Of a stretch of DNA of 64,000 nt, positions 18,226 to 25,646 are shown piece by piece. The stretch covers positions 434,001-498,000 of the forward strand of contig NZ_AP024851.1 in NCBI RefSeq assembly GCF_024346675.1, given 5' to 3'. The notes beneath the pieces are model-generated. The model saw only the letters and a list, made by a program, of their open reading frames with translations. It did not search any database and had not been told where the DNA came from. Position numbers and translations under genes: made by a program. Positions within the stretch are counted from its first letter, which is position 1. Each line of letters begins with the position of its first letter. Source of the stretch: Photobacterium sanguinicancri (lineage in GTDB: Bacteria > Pseudomonadota > Gammaproteobacteria > Enterobacterales > Vibrionaceae).

Positions 18226-20139
18226 CTAGGCGGTAACAGCGATGAGCTTTGCCTTGCGCATTTTCTTCAGCGCGACACAGGTTAGTGCTGTCACAATTGC
18301 GCCTGAAGCCATGCAGATCAGTGCCAGTAGCGGATGGTTCATCGCACCAAGCAAGGCAACCACAGGACCACCGTGAGCCACGCTATTTGTGATACCGAAA
18401 GAGAACGCCATCACAGCTGCGGTCATAGAGCCAAGGACGTTTGCAGGAATGACAGAAAGTGGATCTTGTGCGGCGAATGGAATCGCACCTTCAGAGATAC
18501 CCACCAAGCCCATCGCACCAGCGGCCTTACCAGCTTCAATCTCTGATGATTCAAACAGTTCAAACTTACGACCTAGCGCAGTGGCTAATGCCATGCCTAA
18601 AGGTGCGACAGGAATGGCGCACGCCATTGCCCCCATGAACTGGGTTTGACCACTAGCAATCATGCCGACTGAAAATAAGAAGGCGACTTTGTTGAATGGA
18701 CCACCCATATCGAAGCCAGCCATACCGCCGAGTACAATGCCTAGTAGCACCACGTTGCCTGTGCTCATGCTTGTTAATAGCGCGGTAAGACCAGTCATCA
18801 AATCAGCGATAGGGGCGCCAATAACAAAGATAAATAGACCAGCAATGAAGAGTGAGCCTGTAATCGGCGCAATCATGATAGGAACAAGGGGCTGGATAAA
18901 CTTGTGGTAGTTAATGGAAACAATAAACTTCACGAAGTAGCCGACTAACAGACCCGCGACAATAGCGCCGATAAAACCCGTGCCTGCTTCTGCACCGTAG
19001 AAAGAACCATTGTTAGCAATCCAACCGCCAATTAAACCAGGAGCAAGTGCAGGGCGATCGGCAATCGCATAGGCAATGTAACCTGCAAGGATTGGGATCA
19101 TTAGAGTGAATGCCACAACACCGACATCTAAGATCTGATTCCACATACTGCCAGCTGGAATCGCCATACCTGCTTCAGATGGTTCACCACCAATCGCCAA
19201 CGCCAGTGCGATCAACAAACCACCCGTTACAACAAATGGGATCATGTGCGAGACACCATTCATTAAGTAACGGTAAAGATCGGATCGTGCTTCTGAGGCT
19301 TTGCTGGATATTGATGTTTTATCGGAAACAGATGTTGTTGATTCGGCTTCATAAGCGGGTGCTGTAAGCGCTTGGGTAATTAAACCTTGGGCGTCACGAA
19401 TAGGGGCTTTTACATTGGTTTTGATTAATCGCTTACCTGCAAATCGGGTTAAATCAACTTGCTTGTCACAAGCCACTATAATGGCGTCGGCGCGTTCAAT
19501 TTCTTCTAATGTGGGGCTGTTCTTAACCCCAATCGATCCGTTGGTTTCAACTTTAATGTCGTAACCAAGTGCTATCGCACCTTTTTCTAATGCTTCTGCT
19601 GCTAGGTAGGTATGAGCAACACCAGCAGGGCAACCTGTTACACCTATGACAAAGCCTTGCTTTTGAATTGAGCTTGTCGTTTCGACGGGCTGTGGTTTTT
19701 CAAGAAGTAGTTGTAAAGCCTCTTGGTTAGAAGTGGCATTGATGAAGCGGTCGATGAAACCGTCTTCAATCAGTTTTGATGACAACTCAGCCAAGACTTC
19801 AATGTGGTGATTGTCACCGCCATCTGGCGACGCAATCATAAAAAACAGTTTTGATGGCAGTCCATCTTCTGCGCCGTATTCAATTCCTGTTTTGCTCACT
19901 CCGATCACAACAGCGGGGGCAATAACGGCAGCGCTTTTGGCATGGGGAAGGGCGACACCTTCTTCAAATCCGGTATTACCTTGTGCTTCACGCGCTTTAA
20001 TATCAGCTAAAAATTGTGCTTTGTCGGAAATGCGACCCTGTGAAAAAAGAACCTCAATGAGTTCTTTAAATACCGCTTCTTTTGAAGTGGCTTGAAGATC
20101 CAGTGTAATCAATTCTTGGTTGATTAAATTGGTGATCAT
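18226..20139 (-). CDS. PTS fructose-family permease, domains IIA-IIB-IIC (probable mannose transporter)
   Basis: A 637-residue complete permease. IIA occupies about residues 1-145 (phospho-His in EEGVALPHAKSAAV), IIB about 160-260 (phospho-Cys in GVTGCPAGVAHTYLAAEAL), and IIC about 290-630 (GGMAGFDMGGPFNKVAF and GISEGAIPFAAQDP). Its position just upstream of manA implies transport and phosphorylation of mannose to mannose 6-phosphate. As I recall, a fructose-family IIABC beside manA in Vibrio cholerae is a mannose transporter. It is divergent from the AraC regulator, which is the likely activator. GGGG ribosome binding site before the ATG. Confidence 0.9.
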   Translation of the reverse strand: MITNLINQELITLDLQATSKEAVFKELIEVLFSQGRISDKAQFLADIKAREAQGNTGFEEGVALPHAKSAAVIAPAVVIGVSKTGIEYGAEDGLPSKLFFMIASPDGGDNHHIEVLAELSSKLIEDGFIDRFINATSNQEALQLLLEKPQPVETTSSIQKQGFVIGVTGCPAGVAHTYLAAEALEKGAIALGYDIKVETNGSIGVKNSPTLEEIERADAIIVACDKQVDLTRFAGKRLIKTNVKAPIRDAQGLITQALTAPAYEAESTTSVSDKTSISSKASEARSDLYRYLMNGVSHMIPFVVTGGLLIALALAIGGEPSEAGMAIPAGSMWNQILDVGVVAFTLMIPILAGYIAYAIADRPALAPGLIGGWIANNGSFYGAEAGTGFIGAIVAGLLVGYFVKFIVSINYHKFIQPLVPIMIAPITGSLFIAGLFIFVIGAPIADLMTGLTALLTSMSTGNVVLLGIVLGGMAGFDMGGPFNKVAFLFSVGMIASGQTQFMGAMACAIPVAPLGMALATALGRKFELFESSEIEAGKAAGAMGLVGISEGAIPFAAQDPLSVIPANVLGSMTAAVMAFSFGITNSVAHGGPVVALLGAMNHPLLALICMASGAIVTALTCVALKKMRKAKLIAVTA

Positions 20140-20507
20140 GTTTAACCCCTAATACTTTTATTGTTGTGCTAGGGGTATTTTGGGATTTACAGGTCAGAGT
20201 CTGTAGTGAAGAAAAAAACCATTTACTAGAGGATTGTGGCTTCCTGATAGGAGTGTGATTTTGATCGTGATGAACCTTGTTGTCACCCAATTTAAGGGGG
20301 GTGTTGAAATGCTGTAGGCCAGTGGTGGCAAGGTTTGACAGATGAAGTGAGGTGGTTTTAGTGTGAGTAGATGACTAGAATTTTACGTCTTTAGCTGGAT
20401 TTTTGTAACCTTGATTCGAAATTGTGATTTTGCTCAATAGCTAATAATCCATTCTGGAGGTATATATACCAAAGCTGCATCAAAGGTGCGTATTGAGAGT
20501 TCAACTA
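20140..20507. promoter_or_regulatory. Divergent control region between the mannose-type PTS operon and the AraC gene
   Basis: About 370 bases with no gene. The two divergent promoters must be here. A CRP-like site is annotated inside it; AraC half-sites cannot be defined from one sequence. Confidence 0.45.
20423..20438. promoter_or_regulatory. Candidate CRP-binding site
   Basis: TGTGA, TTTTGC, TCAAT matches 8 of 10 conserved CRP positions, about 70 bases upstream of the AraC-family gene. Catabolite control of a sugar PTS regulator would be expected. Confidence 0.35.
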
Positions 20508-21347
20508 ATGATATTCCATGATTTAATTTCATCTGTACTTAACGAGCGAGAGCCATTTCACAATATCTGGTTTGCCGGTGATTTTCATACGCCACCGCAG
20601 TTTAGCTATCAGGTGAATTTTCCTCGCTTAGAGTTAGTATTAGACGGCGAATATATAAATGAAATGGAAAGTCATGAGCGTGCTATAACCAAGATCACGG
20701 CTAAGGCGGGCGATGCAATATTTGTCCCACCAAACTGTTGGAATAAGCCTGACTGGGATACCAACTGCTCGGTATTAAGTATGCTTTTTGGACGTCGCCA
20801 GCTTGGGTTGAGCTTGGTGAGTAAGCGCAAAGGTGAAGCGAGCTTTTATGACATTCAAAAGCACAGCATTCAAACTCGTTCGGGCTTCGCTATCGATAAC
20901 ATTCTCGAAGCATTAAGTTCATTAGCACGTGAAAGCACTAAAAAGCCAATGGATGAACTCTTGTTACAAGCCTTGCTGCAATATAGCAAAACAATGTTAG
21001 ATGCACCTGTCGAGAAATCGCACAGCCGAGTACAAGATCTTTATCAAGGGATCTGTATCTATATCCAGGAAAACTTTCATCGCCCTATAACGCGTGACAG
21101 TATTGCGTCTCGCTTTAGTATTTCAGCTAATCACTTATCACGTTTATTTCGTCAACAGGGCCATATGACTTTGGCTGATTATATTACTTGGGTACGGATT
21201 GATCGGGCGAAATTCATGCTTAAAAAGTACAGTTTTAAGCTTAATGAAGTGTCACTTCGCTGTGGTTTTAAAGATGTTAATTACTTTTGTCGAGTCTTTA
21301 AAAATAAGACGGGACGCACGCCAACAGACTACCGTGGATCTATTTGA
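20508..21347 (+). CDS. AraC-family transcriptional regulator
   Basis: A 279-residue regulator with an N-terminal cupin-like sensor (about residues 20-110) and a C-terminal double helix-turn-helix (about 185-279; SRFSISANHLSRLFRQQGHMTLADYITWVRIDRA and NEVSLRCGFKDVNYFCRVFKNKTGRTPTDYR). I prefer the ATG at 20508, which has GAGAG eight bases upstream, over the TTG at 20493. It sits in the middle of the PTS island between oppositely oriented PTS genes, so it probably activates the flanking operons in response to the sugar or its phosphate. Confidence 0.9.
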   Translation: MIFHDLISSVLNEREPFHNIWFAGDFHTPPQFSYQVNFPRLELVLDGEYINEMESHERAITKITAKAGDAIFVPPNCWNKPDWDTNCSVLSMLFGRRQLGLSLVSKRKGEASFYDIQKHSIQTRSGFAIDNILEALSSLARESTKKPMDELLLQALLQYSKTMLDAPVEKSHSRVQDLYQGICIYIQENFHRPITRDSIASRFSISANHLSRLFRQQGHMTLADYITWVRIDRAKFMLKKYSFKLNEVSLRCGFKDVNYFCRVFKNKTGRTPTDYRGSI

Positions 21348-21435
21348 ATGATGGTTTGAGTAAGGCTTAAATGACGTTTTTCATCAGTGCTACGGAGTGG
21401 AAACGAAGTAGCTCTGTAGCAAAAGGGGGACTGTA

Positions 21436-22212
21436 TTATGGCAGCAAGCGTGACATGGAATACATTAGCAAGGCTTGTAGATCGATACAGTTTTTTGTCC
21501 GTAGTAAGCGTTCAGGCAGCTGATCACATAAGAGATTTCGCGTTAGGTTCGTTGCAGATATGATTTGTTCGCGGCTTGGTTTAGCTGGCATCACCAGTGC
21601 TATAGCAAGGTGTACCTCTCCCATTCTAGATTCCCAAGGAATAGGGCTTTCACTCGCAATAACGGCGACAGAAATATGATCAATATCTGCAAACATGACA
21701 TGGGGAAGGCCTATTCCTGGTGCCACACACGTCGAAGATCGTTCCTCGCGCTTGATAAAGGCTAAGATAAGCTCGTCAGGTTCTTGAGGGTAAATAAGCT
21801 GTGCCAGTCCTTTTAAGCATTCAAACTTAGTTAATTCCGTCTGGGCTTTGGCATAGTGCCACTTGATCTCGCTAGGTGGACAAATCTGCGGTAATCGCTT
21901 GGTTAGCTGGCTGGAAAACTCATAGTTAATGTGGGCGCCTATCAAGGTAAAACGCTCTGCAATAATGTCTTTTATTACAAAACAGGCCAGTTCGGCATCA
22001 ATACCGACGGCGGTGATTTGACATAAATCACCGTTGACTAAACCCGCTTGGAGCATGGCGACAGATTGGGACAATTTAGCGGTACGGTTACGAGTAATGT
22101 TGACGATGCGAATAGTGCTTTTAAATTTCTTAGCAAGAAGCCTCAGCGGCTGAGCAACATAAGCGCTGGCATTAGCATCATCAACAAAAAAAGTAATTTG
22201 GTATTCGTTCAT
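21436..22212 (-). CDS. HPr-like/IIA-like fusion protein of the fructose PTS, HPr histidine absent
   Basis: A 258-residue cytoplasmic protein. Residues about 1-90 resemble HPr: ASAYVAQPLRLLAKKFKSTIRIVN fits HPr helix 1, and SQSVAMLQAGLVNGDLCQITAVGIDAELA fits the rest. The phosphorylated His of the HARP motif is replaced, because the segment reads YVAQP. Residues about 110-258 resemble a IIA-Fru domain and keep the His (APGIGLPHVMF). This recalls FruB-type diphosphoryl proteins with a dead HPr module. The neighbouring IIB gene is 16 bases upstream in the same direction. Possible roles are a IIA donor for that IIB, or a phosphorylation-state sensor. Confidence 0.7.
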   Translation of the reverse strand: MNEYQITFFVDDANASAYVAQPLRLLAKKFKSTIRIVNITRNRTAKLSQSVAMLQAGLVNGDLCQITAVGIDAELACFVIKDIIAERFTLIGAHINYEFSSQLTKRLPQICPPSEIKWHYAKAQTELTKFECLKGLAQLIYPQEPDELILAFIKREERSSTCVAPGIGLPHVMFADIDHISVAVIASESPIPWESRMGEVHLAIALVMPAKPSREQIISATNLTRNLLCDQLPERLLRTKNCIDLQALLMYSMSRLLP

Positions 22213-22228
22213 TGGCTATATCGAATGC

Positions 22229-22531
22229 TTAATCGCGGCAGTGAACGAGGAATACTTTATCAACGTTGAGTAGCACATCTTCAATGGGAATTCGGATAGT
22301 ATTCATGGCATCAAAGCGACCAGATTGTTCAACTTCGATGTCAGATACAATCAGTACCTTTTGAGCGTGTGCGATGTCATGCGGCGTTAGTTGGTTTTCA
22401 ACTCCCATAGCACCTTGGGTTTCAACTTTGATCTGAACATTGTATTTGGGTGCAGCTTTCATTAGTGCATCTGCTGCCATGTAAGTATGGGCAATACCTG
22501 TAGGGCAGGCTGTGACAGCAACAATTTTCAT
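22229..22531 (-). CDS. PTS fructose-family IIB protein
   Basis: A stand-alone 100-residue IIB domain. The phosphocysteine is in VTACPTGIAHTYMAADALM. The open frame extends upstream to 22615, but MKIVAVTACPTG is the family start and is preceded by GAGA, so I place the start at 22531. It probably forms a phosphorelay with the IIA-like module of the next gene. No separate IIC gene follows, so it must work with the permease encoded divergently at 22801 or one of the others. Confidence 0.85.
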   Translation of the reverse strand: MKIVAVTACPTGIAHTYMAADALMKAAPKYNVQIKVETQGAMGVENQLTPHDIAHAQKVLIVSDIEVEQSGRFDAMNTIRIPIEDVLLNVDKVFLVHCRD

Positions 22532-22800
22532 AGGTATTCTCACGTCCATTTTTGCGGATATTAGCACAGGGAATCTGGAATACCTTATTTTGAATGAGGT
22601 AAATGAAAGACCCATATCACAGTTTGATTACTAGGTTACATTTATCCAGTAAATGGTGTTTTAGTCCTATATAACACACAAGATCACCTCGCTAACCTAA
22701 GCCCGAGTGGAACTCTGCTTAGACGTGAAGCGAGACGTAAGCATGCGCTAAGTAACAGCATAAATTTTGATTGAGCATATAAGGGTAATTGGGGCATAAA

Positions 22801-24657
22801 ATGGATATAACAGACCTGATAGAACCAGAGATTATTTGCTTAGATCTAAAGGCGCGAACGAAAGAAGGTGTGCTTAAAGAGCTGGTGGATTTATTAGATG
22901 TGGCAGGTAAGCTTGCTGATAAAGATCAGTTTTTGACGGATGTATGGAAGCGTGAAGAAATAGGCAATACGGGCTTTGAAGAAGGGATTGCTATTCCTCA
23001 TGCGAAAAGTTACGCGGTTGCCAAGCCTGCCGTAGCGGTTGGGATTAGTCGTGCTGGGATCGATTATGGGGCTGAAGACGGTGAGTTATCGGATGTCTTT
23101 TTTATGCTGGCATCGCCAGATGGGCATGATCATCATCACATTGAAGTTTTAGCTCAGCTTTCTAGTAAATTGATTGAAGATAATTTTGTCACCAAGTTAA
23201 AGGCAGCTGTGTCAATTGATGAGGTGCTCGATCTCTTAATCGATATTGATCCCGTTTCTTTAGCTCCGCCAGCATTTGTTGCCGCAGAGCCACTAAGCCC
23301 ACTCAAACAACATTTAGCCCATATAAAAGAACACCTGCTGTTTGGTACCTCTCATATGATCCCTTTTATCGTTGCAGGTGGCGTCTTGTTATCGCTGTCG
23401 GTGATGATGTCGGGCCATGGCGGATTACCAGAGACAGGTATTCTTGCAGATATCGCCCAAATGGGTATTGCGGGGCTTACCTTATTTACCGCTGTCCTAG
23501 GTGGTTATATTGCATACTCCATTGCCGATAAACCAGGCTTGGCGCCAGGGATGATAGGCTCTTGGATTGCCGTTAATCACTATCATACTGGATTTTTAGG
23601 GGCGATAGTGGTGGGTTTTTTCGCTGGATTTGTGGTGCGGATGCTTAAGAAAATTACACTCCCCGATAGCATGAGCTCGCTTGGTAGTATTTTTATTTGC
23701 CCGTTAGTTGGTACCTTTGCGACCTGTGGTGCCGTCATGTGGCTAATTGGCGCTCCAATTGCGAGCGCGATGATTACCTTGAATGAGTGGCTAACAGGAA
23801 TGGCGGGTTCTGGTAAAGTCTTACTGGGGACTATCTTAGGTGGGATGACAGCGTTTGATATGGGTGGCCCTATCAATAAAGTCGCGACCTTATTTGCCCA
23901 AACTCAAGTGAATACCCAGCCTTGGTTGATGGGCGGCGTGGGCATTGCCATTTGTACCCCACCGCTTGGGTTGGCACTGGCGACTTTTTTATCTCCCAAG
24001 AAGTTTAAGCGTGATGAACGCGAAGCAGGCAAAGCGGCTGGTATCATGGGTATGATAGGTATTAGCGAAGGTGCTATACCCTTTGCTGCGGCTGATCCTG
24101 CTCGGGTGTTACCCGCCATTGTCGCTGGCGGTATTGTAGGAAACGTCACGGGTTTCTTGTTCCATGTGCTTAACCATGCACCGTGGGGTGGATGGATTGT
24201 GTTACCTGTCGTCGATGGCAAACTTGGTTATATTATTGGCACGTTACTTGGTGCACTAACAACGGCTTGTATTGTGATAGCGTTGAAAAAAAATGTGGTT
24301 GAAGATGATGATCAAGGAATAGGTGTTGCTAACCATGGCTCAGTAGAGGGAGAGGGCGAAGCTGATATTCTTGCAGTGACATCGTGCCCATCAGGTGTGG
24401 CTCATACTTTTTTAGCGGCAAAATCACTTGAAAAAGCGGCTTACTCAATGGGCGTAAAAATCAAAGTGGAAACGCAGGGAGCCAATGGGATCAACAATCG
24501 GATCACTGAAAAAGATATTGCGAGCGCGAAGTTAGTAATATTCGCCCATGATGTTGCGATAAAAGAACCTGAGCGTTTTAAAAATATCGCTATCATTGAT
24601 GTTTGCACCAAGGATGCAATGCTTAATGCCAGTGCTTTAATTCAATCTAAACGTTAG
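22801..24657 (+). CDS. PTS fructose-family permease, domains IIA-IIC-IIB
   Basis: A 618-residue complete permease with a domain order different from that of the protein at 18226. IIA occupies about residues 1-150 (phospho-His in EEGIAIPHAKSYAV), IIC about 165-500 (GGMTAFDMGGPINKVATLFAQTQV), and IIB the C-terminal 100 residues (VTSCPSGVAHTFLAAKSLEKAA). Its IIC-IIB half is very close to the whole protein encoded at 14640. The ATG at 22801 has GGGG upstream and is preferred to the TTG at 22789. Divergent from the IIB/HPr-like pair. Sugar unknown, probably a ketose or mannose-type hexose. Confidence 0.9.
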   Translation: MDITDLIEPEIICLDLKARTKEGVLKELVDLLDVAGKLADKDQFLTDVWKREEIGNTGFEEGIAIPHAKSYAVAKPAVAVGISRAGIDYGAEDGELSDVFFMLASPDGHDHHHIEVLAQLSSKLIEDNFVTKLKAAVSIDEVLDLLIDIDPVSLAPPAFVAAEPLSPLKQHLAHIKEHLLFGTSHMIPFIVAGGVLLSLSVMMSGHGGLPETGILADIAQMGIAGLTLFTAVLGGYIAYSIADKPGLAPGMIGSWIAVNHYHTGFLGAIVVGFFAGFVVRMLKKITLPDSMSSLGSIFICPLVGTFATCGAVMWLIGAPIASAMITLNEWLTGMAGSGKVLLGTILGGMTAFDMGGPINKVATLFAQTQVNTQPWLMGGVGIAICTPPLGLALATFLSPKKFKRDEREAGKAAGIMGMIGISEGAIPFAAADPARVLPAIVAGGIVGNVTGFLFHVLNHAPWGGWIVLPVVDGKLGYIIGTLLGALTTACIVIALKKNVVEDDDQGIGVANHGSVEGEGEADILAVTSCPSGVAHTFLAAKSLEKAAYSMGVKIKVETQGANGINNRITEKDIASAKLVIFAHDVAIKEPERFKNIAIIDVCTKDAMLNASALIQSKR

Positions 24658-24871
24658 CTAATAACTCAGTAACCTCTTTGAGCTGAATCACTTATTACTG
24701 TGACCAATGCATGTGATTTTACGTTAAAGATTGAGATAGATGGTCGTCAACGTGGTAGTGATACGTTTCGAAAGGTGAAAGTACGACTTCGTTAGTTTGT
24801 GTTATTAACCGCATTTATTTCAATAAATTACTTCTATACTGATGGGGAATCTAACTGAAGAGGGAACGCCG

Positions 24872-25129
24872 ATGCTAAATGAAAACCATGCTTTTATCTT
24901 AGATTTTCCGGACCTTAAATTAGATATTGTTCAGCTTAACCATGATGATCCAACATTCAAAGCCGATCTTCAGCTGTATCATGAACTGGATTATGATATT
25001 CGCCAGTTGGAGGTATCTGGTAGCCCTGTTGACGATCAGAGTATGCATAATTTAAAACTAAAGCGTGTTGAACTAAAAGACTTGTTGCATAAGCAACTCA
25101 TCAAACACCATGACAAGGCAAATAGCTAA
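24872..25129 (+). CDS. DUF465 (YdcH-like) small protein
   Basis: An 85-residue cytoplasmic protein rich in charged helix-forming residues. It ends in the pattern DYDIRQLEVSGSPVDDQSMHNLKLKRVELKDLLHKQL, typical of the DUF465/YdcH family (short, helical, function unknown). The ATG at 24872 is preceded by GAGGG, a better start than the upstream one at 24842. Confidence 0.8.
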   Translation: MLNENHAFILDFPDLKLDIVQLNHDDPTFKADLQLYHELDYDIRQLEVSGSPVDDQSMHNLKLKRVELKDLLHKQLIKHHDKANS

Positions 25130-25153
25130 CTTGCTATGGTGATTAGATAAAAC

Positions 25154-25190
25154 AAAAAAGACGTCTAAGTATTAGCAAGCATTAGGCGTC
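25154..25190 (-). terminator. Orphan minus-strand terminator
   Basis: On the minus strand GACGCCTAA pairs with TTAGACGTC (one G-U pair) and is followed by TTTTTT. It is the 3' end of the candidate small RNA. It could instead catch antisense transcription into the DUF465 gene. Confidence 0.65.
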
Positions 25191-25276
25191 TCTAAGCCCA
25201 GTCTCATGGGTTATGCCCACAGTATTTCCTTACAAATACATAGTAAGGGTTCCAATATTCACAATACACGCTCTCA
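25154..25276 (-). ncRNA. Candidate small RNA
   Basis: A minus-strand terminator at 25154-25190 has no minus-strand gene to serve: nothing is coded on that strand until beyond 27.8 kb, and that gene has its own terminator. Upstream on the minus strand is a perfect TATAAT at 25283-25288, placing a start near 25276 and giving a transcript of about 120 bases. It would contain a CTTAC/GTAAG hairpin (about 25239-25257), paired GGGC/GCCC segments and the terminator hairpin. No clear -35 box is seen and the RNA family is not recognised. Confidence 0.35.
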
Positions 25277-25591
25277 ATATTAATTATACAAAATAATCAC
25301 ATTGTTTTTCTTCAAGTAGAATTGATATCACTTATTGTTGAATGCTGAATGGATTCTTATTTAGTTACTGATGCTATTAGATTTTTAGAATATAAACAGT
25401 ATCGAAGAGGCTTTGAATGTTAATTATCTATTTAAACGTTATTAATCAATAAGTATAAAGAAATGAGCTTGGTTGCGTATGTGTAGTAGCCCTCCCGCTA
25501 TCGAAGTATTGATAAATATAATTCACAGCGTAAAATAGCTGCGAGTCAGTAAGCAGTTATTAGCTAATCGGTAAATAGTTGTTTCTTATAA
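25277..25591. other. Gene-free A/T-rich stretch
   Basis: About 315 bases with no supported reading frame on either strand. It lies between the orphan minus-strand terminator and a plus-strand terminator, and could carry promoters for both. Confidence 0.4.
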
Positions 25592-25613
25592 GAAGGCGTT
25601 TATACGCCTTTTT
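25592..25613 (+). terminator. Terminator-like hairpin just upstream of the lipoprotein gene
   Basis: AAGGCGT, loop TTAT, ACGCCTT, then TTTT, ending about 33 bases before the lipoprotein start. No plus-strand gene precedes it within 450 bases, so it ends either an unannotated RNA or a leader transcript. Confidence 0.65.
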
Positions 25614-25646
25614 GCTGTTAGGAATATGGAAATAAAAGTAAATTAT

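Noticed and set aside
23583..24221. Long antisense frames opposite the IIC domain of the PTS permease, and similar ones opposite 14640, 18226 and 38727
   Set aside because: They mirror codon periodicity of real membrane-protein genes, are rich in Pro/Ile/Ser without a motif and have no ribosome binding sites.
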